NCBI GenBank assembly: GCA_964546835.1
Contig: CAZJKW010000027.1
Location: forward strand, 1 to 20,887
Length of the DNA stretch: 20,887 bases
Direction: 5' to 3'
From: JAHCHL01 sp964546835
GTDB taxonomy: Bacteria > Armatimonadota > Fimbriimonadia > Fimbriimonadales > ATM1
The notes beneath the pieces were generated by a model. That model ran no database searches, was not told where the DNA came from, and saw only the letters and a program-made list of their open reading frames with translations. Made by a program: the position numbers and the translations under genes. Positions 14,720 through 20,887 of the stretch are shown here, one piece after another. Each line of letters starts with the position of its first letter. Positions within the stretch are counted from its first letter, which is position 1.

Positions 14720-15539
14720 TAATTTTTTCAAATTCACCGCTCTTTTCCCACTTTTCCAATTCCTGAGCGCGATGCACTGGCATCGGATGCGTAAATGCAT
14801 GACTCATTGAAAAATACAAAATAACTTTTCCCAGTTGATCCAAAGGTGACGCGTCTTGATAAGCGCGCGCTTGCTCCATAAATGCATCCAAATTCCCCTC
14901 ATGCGAAAACCGGTTTTCGCCTGCGGTCAAATTCAGATTAGCCATCAATGAAGTTTCAAGCGATTGACAGGTCAACAATCCCGCACGGTCACACGACAAT
15001 TCGGACTGTCGCATCCATTCATAAAATGCAAATACCAAACCGATAACCGCCGCATCTCCAATAATCGGCAATCGCCTCCCAAGTGCTTGCAAAAGCGGAA
15101 CCAACAACCTTCCCACCATATGATAAAGCATATGTCCCGATTTAATATGCCCTAATTCATGTCCGATTAAATGATAAAGCTGATGGTCGTCAAGTACATC
15201 AATGATTCCGCTCCTTAACGTAACAAATGGTCGCTCAACACCGCCCGCAAATGCATTGGGAACCGGATTACTGCTGATGTAAAACTCCGGCTCAGGAACA
15301 TCAAGAACTTGGCAACATTCTTTTGCTATTCCATAAATCGTTGAATACTGTCTTGGTCCACATCTTACAGACATAGACATGTTCATGCAGTAATACCAAC
15401 GGTCCAATCCCAAGTCCGCAAATTTCTTAAGCACTGCCGGCAAAAGAGGAACCTTTTCCAATGAATCAAGCGCACGCCTATCCGCCTTCGTGGTAAATGA
15501 TTCAGCACTCAACCCCGTCAACCGAACTCTCTCCGCCAT
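14685..15539 (-). CDS. M48 family zinc metalloprotease
   Basis: This 284-residue M48 peptidase is unrelated in layout to the one ending at 11072. Zinc motif HELGH is at 127-131 (Glu128 catalytic) and the third ligand is Glu180 in SELSCDRAGLL. NPVPNAFAGGVERPFVTL at 91-108 is the typical strand-turn before the active helix. It lacks an N-terminal signal or early membrane helices; only about 144-172 is hydrophobic enough to touch a membrane. It resembles the mostly soluble M48 proteins common in bacteria rather than HtpX. The ATG at 15539 has no Shine-Dalgarno; TAAACT (15549-15544 on this strand) ends four bases before the ATG, closer than normal for a leaderless start. It diverges from mtaB and overlaps the kinase gene tail-to-tail by 35 bases. 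The substrate is unknown. Confidence 0.9.
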   Translation of the reverse strand: MAERVRLTGLSAESFTTKADRRALDSLEKVPLLPAVLKKFADLGLDRWYYCMNMSMSVRCGPRQYSTIYGIAKECCQVLDVPEPEFYISSNPVPNAFAGGVERPFVTLRSGIIDVLDDHQLYHLIGHELGHIKSGHMLYHMVGRLLVPLLQALGRRLPIIGDAAVIGLVFAFYEWMRQSELSCDRAGLLTCQSLETSLMANLNLTAGENRFSHEGNLDAFMEQARAYQDASPLDQLGKVILYFSMSHAFTHPMPVHRAQELEKWEKSGEFEKIIKQFRSAPLDS

Positions 15540-15575
15540 AGTCAGTTTACGATCGCCTATTCAACAAGGTTGCGG

Positions 15576-15581
15576 TATCCT
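15576..15581 (+). promoter_or_regulatory. Candidate -10 element for a leaderless mtaB mRNA
   Basis: TATCCT matches the -10 consensus at four of six positions, including the key TA and final T. It ends six bases before the GTG at 15588, the same spacing as the TATAAT before the histidine kinase GTG. Even the codon pair GTG CCT is shared. There is no Shine-Dalgarno before that GTG and no clear -35 box. Confidence 0.4.
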
Positions 15582-15587
15582 CGCAAA

Positions 15588-16913
15588 GTGCCTCGCGCAG
15601 CATTTACCACACTTGGTTGCAAAGTAAACCAGTACGAAACTCAAAGGATCTTGGAATCATTTGAGTCCGCCGGTTTCGATATCGTTCCATTTAACGAAGT
15701 TGCAGATGTTTACGTTATCAACAGTTGTAGCGTTACAAGCCAAGCCGAGTCCAAAAGTAAACAAACCGTGCGAGGCGCAACAAGGCGTAACCCAAATGCA
15801 AAAGTGGTTCTTACGGGCTGCGCTGCCCAAATGGCAATCAATAAAACCGAAAATATTAATGACGCACATTTGCTAATTCCAAATCCAAAAAAACTCGAAA
15901 CATTTTCCATTTTCACCGAAACATTTCCGGAATATCGAACTATTAACGAATACAAGTCAAAACCCATTTCAGGCGCATTAGGCCGAACGCGAGCCACAAT
16001 AAAAATCCAAGACGGCTGCTCAGTTTATTGCAGTTATTGCAGCATCCCATTCACGCGTCCTGGAATGCACAGCCGCAATTACCAAGAAATCTTAGAGGAA
16101 GCCGAAAATCTGGGCAAAAGGGGCTATAAGGAAATCGTCTTAACGGGAGTTCTTATCGGAGCATACGGCAACGAAACCGGAAGCGGCGGACCCAATTTTG
16201 AACAACTTCTCCAATTCCTCTCACAATCCAATTTCGTACACCAAATCAGAATTTCAAGTATCGAAATGAGACAAGTCACAAACCAACTCGTCTCGCTAAT
16301 GCAAATGGAAGATTCAAAAATCGTTCCTCATTTACATATTCCGCTGCAGTCCGGCAGCAGCAAAGTATTAAAAGATATGAATCGCCCTTACTCTCAAAAT
16401 GATTACCTAAATCTGTGTGCTGATTTACAAAAAGAAATTCCGGGAATTGCCATCTCAACCGATATCATGGTCGGGTTCCCAACTGAAACTGAAGACGAAT
16501 TCTTGGAATCCATTAATGTCGCAAAATCCGTTGGTTTTTCAAAAGCACACATCTTTCGTTTTAGCCCAAGGTTTGGCACACCAGCGGACAAATGGAACGA
16601 CCCCGTTTCTCCGCAAGAAAAAATTGAACGAAGTCAGCGCCTAACACAAGTCTGTGCAGAAACAAAATCTGAATATGCACGACAGTTTCATGGCAAAATA
16701 CTTGACGTATTGGTAGAAGGTAAACAAAAAAACAACGGTCTGTTATCAGGCCATTCGAAAAACTATATTGAAGTCGAATTTGCCGGCCCATCGTCACTCA
16801 TGGGCTGCAATTGCAAAGTCCTCATAACACAATCGGAAAACGGCAAAGCATTTGGCGAACTAATTTCTTCTAACCCACACTCAAATCAGAATCAACTAAG
16901 GGTAATCCACTAA
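15588..16913 (+). CDS. mtaB: MtaB-like tRNA methylthiotransferase (radical SAM)
   Basis: This 441-residue enzyme of the MiaB family should add a methylthio group to N6-threonylcarbamoyladenosine at tRNA position 37. The N-terminal cluster domain has Cys11 in TTLGCKVNQYET, Cys47 in INSCSVT and Cys78 in LTGCAAQ. The GCKVNQYE form, rather than GCQMN, is what marks MtaB. The radical SAM cluster is CSVYCSYC (144-151), followed by SIPFTRPG. Later family motifs are LTGVLIGAYG, HIPLQSGSSKVLKDMNR and DIMVGFPTETEDEF. The last ~65 residues fit a TRAM domain. The GTG at 15588 was chosen over TTG 15570 because the protein then begins MPRAAFTTLGCKVN, as usual for the family, and because a -10-like hexamer sits six bases upstream. 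The stop overlaps the next ATG (TAATG). Confidence 0.93.
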   Translation: MPRAAFTTLGCKVNQYETQRILESFESAGFDIVPFNEVADVYVINSCSVTSQAESKSKQTVRGATRRNPNAKVVLTGCAAQMAINKTENINDAHLLIPNPKKLETFSIFTETFPEYRTINEYKSKPISGALGRTRATIKIQDGCSVYCSYCSIPFTRPGMHSRNYQEILEEAENLGKRGYKEIVLTGVLIGAYGNETGSGGPNFEQLLQFLSQSNFVHQIRISSIEMRQVTNQLVSLMQMEDSKIVPHLHIPLQSGSSKVLKDMNRPYSQNDYLNLCADLQKEIPGIAISTDIMVGFPTETEDEFLESINVAKSVGFSKAHIFRFSPRFGTPADKWNDPVSPQEKIERSQRLTQVCAETKSEYARQFHGKILDVLVEGKQKNNGLLSGHSKNYIEVEFAGPSSLMGCNCKVLITQSENGKAFGELISSNPHSNQNQLRVIH

Positions 16914-17245
16914 TGGAAAACTGTCTGTTTTGCAAAATAATTGACGGAACGATTCCATCCAAAAAAATATTTGAAAACGAATTTCTGTTTGCATTTGAAG
17001 ACATAGCGCCGCAAGCCCCAGTTCACATCCTGATAATTCCAAAAATTCACACACCAAATCTATCCGAAACAACAAACGCAAAAACTTTGTCCGAATTGCT
17101 ACTGGCAACAACCGAAATCGCAAAATCACTTCAGTTATCTGATTATCGAATCGTAATCAACAACGGAGAACAAGCCGGACAAACGGTCTTCCACTTGCAT
17201 CTCCATTTGCTTTCGGGTCGCCGCTTTTCTTGGCCGCCCGGTTAA
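16913..17245 (+). CDS. HIT-family nucleotide hydrolase
   Basis: This 110-residue protein belongs to the HINT branch of the histidine-triad superfamily, which hydrolyses nucleoside phosphoramidates or similar adenylated compounds. The triad FHLHLHLL is at 93-100 (His94, His96, His98; His96 is the expected nucleophile). ENCLFCKIIDGTIPSKKI at the start, with two cysteines and the usual KI/IPS pattern, FEDIAPQAPVHILIIPK at 28-44, and VINNGEQAGQTVFH are characteristic. The length is normal. ATG overlaps the mtaB stop, so it is translationally coupled to it. The stop codon shares the palindrome TTAA with the convergent leuC stop. The physiological substrate of bacterial HINT proteins is uncertain. 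Confidence 0.95.
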   Translation: MENCLFCKIIDGTIPSKKIFENEFLFAFEDIAPQAPVHILIIPKIHTPNLSETTNAKTLSELLLATTEIAKSLQLSDYRIVINNGEQAGQTVFHLHLHLLSGRRFSWPPG

Positions 17246-18630
17246 TTCACAAAAGGTCTTGGATCCGTGATTTTTCCCGTGATAGCCGTTGCCGCAGCCG
17301 TCACCGGAGACACCAAATGCGTCCTTGATCCCGGTCCCTGTCTGCCTTCATAAGGCCGGTTACTCGTACTCGCACATCGAATTTTGGGACGAACAATGTC
17401 ACCGTTCATCCCCAAACACATACTGCATCCCGCATGATGCCACTCAAATCCGGCATCTATAAAAATCCTGTCTAAACCCTCACTTTCTGCCTGCTTTCTC
17501 ACCGCTTCACTTCCAGGAACAACCATTGCACGAACGGTTTCCGCAACTTTTCTTCCTTTAACAATTTTGCTCGCTTCTCGCAAATCTTCAATTCTGCTAT
17601 TCGTACAACTTCCGATAAAAACATTGTTAATTTCTAATTCCTGAATCGGAATTCCCGGTTTAAGACCCATATACATTTGCGCACGCTCTTCTGTCGCTGT
17701 CACCGGTTCAGGTATTGCTTCATGAATATCAACCGTCATCGCAGGTGTAGTTCCCCAACTCACTTGAGGAACCAATTGATTCGCATCAATTTCAACGCTC
17801 TTGTCAAAAACGGCACCCTCTTCCGTTCTTAATAATTTCCATTTTTCTAAAAGTTCTTCGAATACTTTGCCTTTGGGAGCAAACGGTCTTTCTTCCGCAG
17901 AAATATATTCAAAAGTAGTTTCATCCGGCGCAATCATTCCGGCTTTTGCTCCCATTTCAATACTCATATTGCAAATTGTCATTCGCCCGCTCATCAACAA
18001 ACGACTAATCGTCTCACCACGATACTCAACAACATATCCCGCGCCACCGGCGGCACCCAATTTCCTGATAATCGCCAAAATAATATCTTTCGCACTAACT
18101 CCCAATCCTAATTTTCCGTTCACCGCCGCGCTTAATGTCTTCGGTTTGCCTGAAACTCGTAATGTTTGCGTCGCCAAAACGTGTTCAACTTCGGTCGTTC
18201 CGATTCCAAATGCCAATGCACCAAACGCTCCGTGTGTACTCGTATGGCTGTCACCACATACAATCGTCAGTCCGGGAAGTGTCAATCCCAATTGCGGACC
18301 TATCACATGAACAATTCCCTGATTTTCCGACAAATATCCCCACAATGGCACTCCGAATTCTTTCGCGTTTTTTTGCAATGCAGCCAACTGTTTCCCGGAC
18401 AAAGTTTCTTCACTAATCGGTCTGCCGTCTGTTGGAACGTTATGATCAACCGTTGCAAATGTTAAGTCGGGTCTTCTAACTTTCCGACCGCTTTCTCGCA
18501 ATCCGTCAAATGCCTGCGGACTCGTAACTTCGTGCACCAAATGACGATCAATGTAAAGAAGTGAACCTCCGCCTTCGATCTCGGCAACCAAATGGTCATT
18601 CCAAACTTTGTCAAATAAGGTTCGCGGCAT
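17242..18630 (-). CDS. leuC: 3-isopropylmalate dehydratase large subunit
   Basis: LeuC and LeuD together convert 2-isopropylmalate to 3-isopropylmalate in leucine synthesis, using a 4Fe-4S cluster. The 462 residues fit the LeuC length. VDHNVPTDGR near 61, GDSHTSTHGAFGALAFGIG at 126-144 and GTTEVEHVLATQT are aconitase-family signatures. Cluster ligands are Cys342 in GSCTNSR, and Cys402 and Cys405 in GCSMCLGMNGD; all three are present. CASTSNRPYEGRQG at 419-432 matches the bacterial LeuC signature. Homoaconitase-type enzymes look similar, so leucine specificity is likely but not proven. The ATG begins one base after the amidohydrolase stop, so it is the last gene of a uvrB-amidohydrolase-leuC operon. 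No leuD is in the window. It overlaps the HIT gene by four bases at the stop codons. Confidence 0.95.
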   Translation of the reverse strand: MPRTLFDKVWNDHLVAEIEGGGSLLYIDRHLVHEVTSPQAFDGLRESGRKVRRPDLTFATVDHNVPTDGRPISEETLSGKQLAALQKNAKEFGVPLWGYLSENQGIVHVIGPQLGLTLPGLTIVCGDSHTSTHGAFGALAFGIGTTEVEHVLATQTLRVSGKPKTLSAAVNGKLGLGVSAKDIILAIIRKLGAAGGAGYVVEYRGETISRLLMSGRMTICNMSIEMGAKAGMIAPDETTFEYISAEERPFAPKGKVFEELLEKWKLLRTEEGAVFDKSVEIDANQLVPQVSWGTTPAMTVDIHEAIPEPVTATEERAQMYMGLKPGIPIQELEINNVFIGSCTNSRIEDLREASKIVKGRKVAETVRAMVVPGSEAVRKQAESEGLDRIFIDAGFEWHHAGCSMCLGMNGDIVRPKIRCASTSNRPYEGRQGPGSRTHLVSPVTAAATAITGKITDPRPFVN

Positions 18631-18631
18631 C

Positions 18632-20119
18632 TTAGAAAACCTTTATACCTCCCAAAAACACGGCTGATGGAGTTTCATTCATTTCTTTCGGGTCCATCTC
18701 ATAAATTTGAAAATCTGCAAACTGCCCAACTCGCAATTCGCCAAAAGATACATCATTGCTCATCAATGCACTTCCCGAAGAATACATCTTAATTGCATCC
18801 GAAATCGAAATGTTTTCTGAAGCATCAAATCCGTCCGGGCGACGAACAGCCGCTCGGATTCCGTCCCACGGGTTTCCACCAACGATCGGTCGGTCGCTCG
18901 ACAAACCAATCCTCATTCCCGCTTCCGACAAACTCTTCACTCGTTTCAAAAATCTTGCCCTTTCATCACCTAACCTTTTACGATATGCAATTCCAAATTC
19001 CGCCAAAAATTCCGGCTGCATGGTAACAAATGGATTCAAAAACTGAATTCTTTTTATCTGTTCGTCAGACAAAATCATTGCATGTTCAACTCGGTGTTTA
19101 CTTGGATTTCCCGTCGCTTCATAAGCGTCCAAAACCCAATCAACTGCCCTGTCTCCAATTGCATGAATCGCCATTTGAAATCCGGCGCAATCCGCCTTTA
19201 AAACCATTTCTGCCAGTTCCGCTTTTTCATAATTCATAATTCCAACACCACCGGTCGTAAACTCTTCATATACACCAGCAGTACCGGAACCAATGGCTCC
19301 GTCACAAAACAACTTCAATCCGCTAACCTTCAGTTTTTCGGACTGGTTAAAATCCAATATCTCCGGTTCCCTAAAATACTTATGCCACTGAACATACAAC
19401 CGAAATCTTATTTTTGCTCCCATTTCCATCGCTAACTGATATGCATTAATCTCTTTTTCTAAACCAAACTGCCCGGTCATCATATCGCTTGCACAAGTAA
19501 TCCCATATCCGGACATGCTTTCAGCGGCTGCCAAAATTGCATCCGCCATTTGTTCAACGGTCGGCTTTGGCGTAACACGATAAACAAATCCCATTGCGCC
19601 CTCTTCAAGTAAGCCCGTCGCAACCCCCTTTTCGTCTCTAACAATTCTTCCGCCCTGCGGGTCTTCCGTAAAATCATGTACCGAAGCGAATCTCAAGCCG
19701 GTACGATTGGTAATGCAACTGTGGCCGCTTGTGTGCCTCAAAATTGCGGGTCTTCCAAAAGACCAACTTTCAAGTTCATCGGCAGATACATTAACTCCGT
19801 CATCAAACAAATTCGCGTCGTAATGAACCGCCAATAACCACTCATTTTCAGGCAAGGTCCTCGCTTTTTCTCTAACCAATATCTCCATTTCTTGCCGCGA
19901 CTTAACACCGCGCAATTCCAATTTTTGCAAGTCCAATCCGGTCGGCAAAATGTGACAATGACAGTCAACAAAACCCGGCAAAATCCATTGACCGCCAAAA
20001 TCAATCTCATGCTCACCCGATAAGCCAACTCCGCGCTCAATAACGATTCCGTTTTCAATCAAAAACTCAATCTCAGAACCGTCATAACCCCATTTCAATC
20101 CTTTTAGTCTAATTTTCAC
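18632..20119 (-). CDS. YtcJ-like metal-dependent amidohydrolase
   Basis: This 495-residue protein belongs to the amidohydrolase superfamily (Amidohydro_3/YtcJ type), whose members hydrolyse amide, imine or ester bonds in small molecules with one or two metals. GFVDCHCH places His54 and His56 as metal ligands after the beta-sandwich start. Further ligands are His319 (IHAIGD), His346 (RVEHAM) and Asp409 (GLSSDRPIVGGNP). KLFCDGAIGSGTAGVYE near 269-285 is typical of the YtcJ group. It is slightly shorter than most (about 520-550), with no signal peptide, so it is probably cytoplasmic. The GTG start overlaps the uvrB stop as GTGA, which settles the start. The substrate is unknown; neighbours uvrB and leuC give no pathway clue. 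Confidence 0.9.
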   Translation of the reverse strand: MKIRLKGLKWGYDGSEIEFLIENGIVIERGVGLSGEHEIDFGGQWILPGFVDCHCHILPTGLDLQKLELRGVKSRQEMEILVREKARTLPENEWLLAVHYDANLFDDGVNVSADELESWSFGRPAILRHTSGHSCITNRTGLRFASVHDFTEDPQGGRIVRDEKGVATGLLEEGAMGFVYRVTPKPTVEQMADAILAAAESMSGYGITCASDMMTGQFGLEKEINAYQLAMEMGAKIRFRLYVQWHKYFREPEILDFNQSEKLKVSGLKLFCDGAIGSGTAGVYEEFTTGGVGIMNYEKAELAEMVLKADCAGFQMAIHAIGDRAVDWVLDAYEATGNPSKHRVEHAMILSDEQIKRIQFLNPFVTMQPEFLAEFGIAYRKRLGDERARFLKRVKSLSEAGMRIGLSSDRPIVGGNPWDGIRAAVRRPDGFDASENISISDAIKMYSSGSALMSNDVSFGELRVGQFADFQIYEMDPKEMNETPSAVFLGGIKVF

Positions 20120-20887
20120 GATGTTCGATATTTCCCATCTTTGCCCCGTCTAGGTGCCTTAATCAACGCCCTTGCATTGTCTGCTAATCCACCGATTTTT
20201 CTCAATTCAAAAATCTCATCGCGAATTCTTGCCGCATCTTCGAATCGCATCTCTTTGGCAAGTGATTTCATTTCAGATTCCAATCGCACAATCTCTCTCG
20301 GTATATCTTCAACCATCATGTCTTCAGGTCGAATTCGCTTTTGGTTTCCGGAATCATAATTCGCAGTTTCCTCAGCAACAAAATTGTAACTTCTTACCGT
20401 TTCTCTAACCTCCTTCTTAACTGATGCCGGTGAAACTTTATTGATTTCGTTATATTGAAACTGTTTTTCCCGCCTTCGATTCGTTTCATCTATCGCACGT
20501 TGCATCGAGCCCGTAATCGTGTCGGCATACATCAAAACTTTTCCGCCAATGTTTCTTGCAGCTCGCCCAATGGTTTGAACAAGCGACGTTTCAGATCTCA
20601 AAAATCCCTCCTTGTCCGCATCCAAAATCGCAACCAAAGTCACCTCAGGTAAATCGAGTCCTTCTCGCAGTAAATTAACCCCAACAACAACGTCATAAAC
20701 ACCCAGCCGTAAATCTCGCAAAATTTCAGGACGCTCCAAAGAGTGTACATCGCTGTGCAAATACTGAACACGAACCCCAATATCTTGTAAATAAGAAGTT
20801 AAATCCTCTGCCATTTTCTTGGTTAAAGTCGTAACCAAAGACCTTTCTTTTTTATCCGCATGAAACAATTGCGCTGGCAGATTCTGG
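20116..20887 (-). CDS. uvrB: Excinuclease ABC subunit B, C-terminal part (cut by window end)
   Basis: UvrB is the damage-verifying helicase-like subunit of nucleotide excision repair; it takes lesions from UvrA and recruits UvrC. About 256 C-terminal codons are inside the window; full proteins are about 660-700 residues, so the start and Walker A lie beyond 20887. Visible motifs are LVTTLTKKMAEDLTSYL, YLHSDVHSLERPEILRDLR, DVVVGVNLLREGLDLPEV, VAILDADKEGFLRSE and SLVQTIGRAARN (helicase motifs IV-VI), then the UVR coiled-coil domain EIVRLESEMKSLAKEMRFE near the end, which binds UvrC. The frame stays open to the window edge (upstream residues read QNLPAQL). Its stop overlaps the amidohydrolase GTG. 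I see no defect. Confidence 0.97.
   Translation of the reverse strand, partial: QNLPAQLFHADKKERSLVTTLTKKMAEDLTSYLQDIGVRVQYLHSDVHSLERPEILRDLRLGVYDVVVGVNLLREGLDLPEVTLVAILDADKEGFLRSETSLVQTIGRAARNIGGKVLMYADTITGSMQRAIDETNRRREKQFQYNEINKVSPASVKKEVRETVRSYNFVAEETANYDSGNQKRIRPEDMMVEDIPREIVRLESEMKSLAKEMRFEDAARIRDEIFELRKIGGLADNARALIKAPRRGKDGKYRTS

Noticed and set aside
15544..15549. TAAACT on the minus strand as a leaderless promoter for the M48 gene ending at 14685
   Set aside because: Only four bases separate it from the ATG, so normal transcription would start inside the start codon. It does not match the six-base geometry of the other candidates.
17801..18310. 169-residue open frame on the plus strand
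   Set aside because: It is antisense to leuC, which has intact catalytic motifs throughout, and the Pro/Ser/Asn-rich translation looks like a codon shadow.
1..20887. Search for CRISPR arrays, tRNA/rRNA genes, insertion sequences and phage or defence genes
   Set aside because: No regular repeat-spacer pattern, cloverleaf-like sequence, transposase motif or terminal repeat was seen, and the coding space is filled by recognised chromosomal genes.

Overview
The window is a gene-dense stretch of bacterial chromosome. Sixteen protein-coding genes leave almost no free DNA, GC content looks moderate (mid-40s percent by eye), and I see no RNA genes, CRISPR arrays, phage genes or insertion sequences. 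The genes are mostly housekeeping. The phylum cannot be fixed without a search. A planctomycete-type cytochrome c tail, several secreted proteins of unknown function, signals for leaderless transcripts and a long rodA-to-glpX gene string suggest a free-living lineage outside the usual model phyla. Armatimonadota or a neighbouring phylum is a low-confidence guess.

Layout. (1) Positions 1-961: the end of trpE and all of trpG, the two anthranilate synthase subunits, with ATGA coupling. (2) 1055-1777: a small exported protein of unknown function with a strong ribosome binding site, a perfect inverted repeat in its leader and a clear intrinsic terminator. (3) 1898-4513: the disaggregase ClpB. (4) 4517-5425, minus strand: an exported LolA-like domain joined to a c-type cytochrome domain. 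(5) 5515/5560-12030, plus strand: an apparent operon of rodA (SEDS glycosyltransferase), a PfkB-family sugar kinase, an LD-carboxypeptidase-like S66 peptidase, a NAGPA-like phosphodiester glycosidase, a membrane M48 metalloprotease and class II fructose-1,6-bisphosphatase (glpX). (6) 12035-12958, minus: a Ppx/GppA phosphatase, divergent from (7) 12980-14719, plus: a GAF-GAF histidine kinase with no regulator beside it. (8) 14685-15539, minus: a second M48 protease, divergent from (9) 15588-17245, plus: an MtaB-like tRNA methylthiotransferase and a HIT hydrolase. (10) 17242-20887, minus: uvrB (cut by the window end), a YtcJ-like amidohydrolase and leuC in one tight operon.

Two architectural themes stand out. 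First, three promoters place a -10-like hexamer exactly six bases before a plausible start codon (rodA, the histidine kinase, mtaB), which predicts leaderless mRNAs. Between the Ppx and kinase genes a palindromic -10 could serve both strands from a 21-base spacer. Other genes (the 1055 gene, clpB, the PfkB kinase, glpX) have Shine-Dalgarno sites, so two initiation modes seem to coexist. Second, all four convergent gene pairs end within 4 bases of each other or overlap, by up to 35 bases, with no terminator between them.

I see no obvious defence or mobile system. The most interesting candidates are the LolA-cytochrome fusion, the rodA/kinase/LD-carboxypeptidase/phosphodiester-glycosidase gene string as a possible envelope-glycan module, and the symmetric leaderless promoter.
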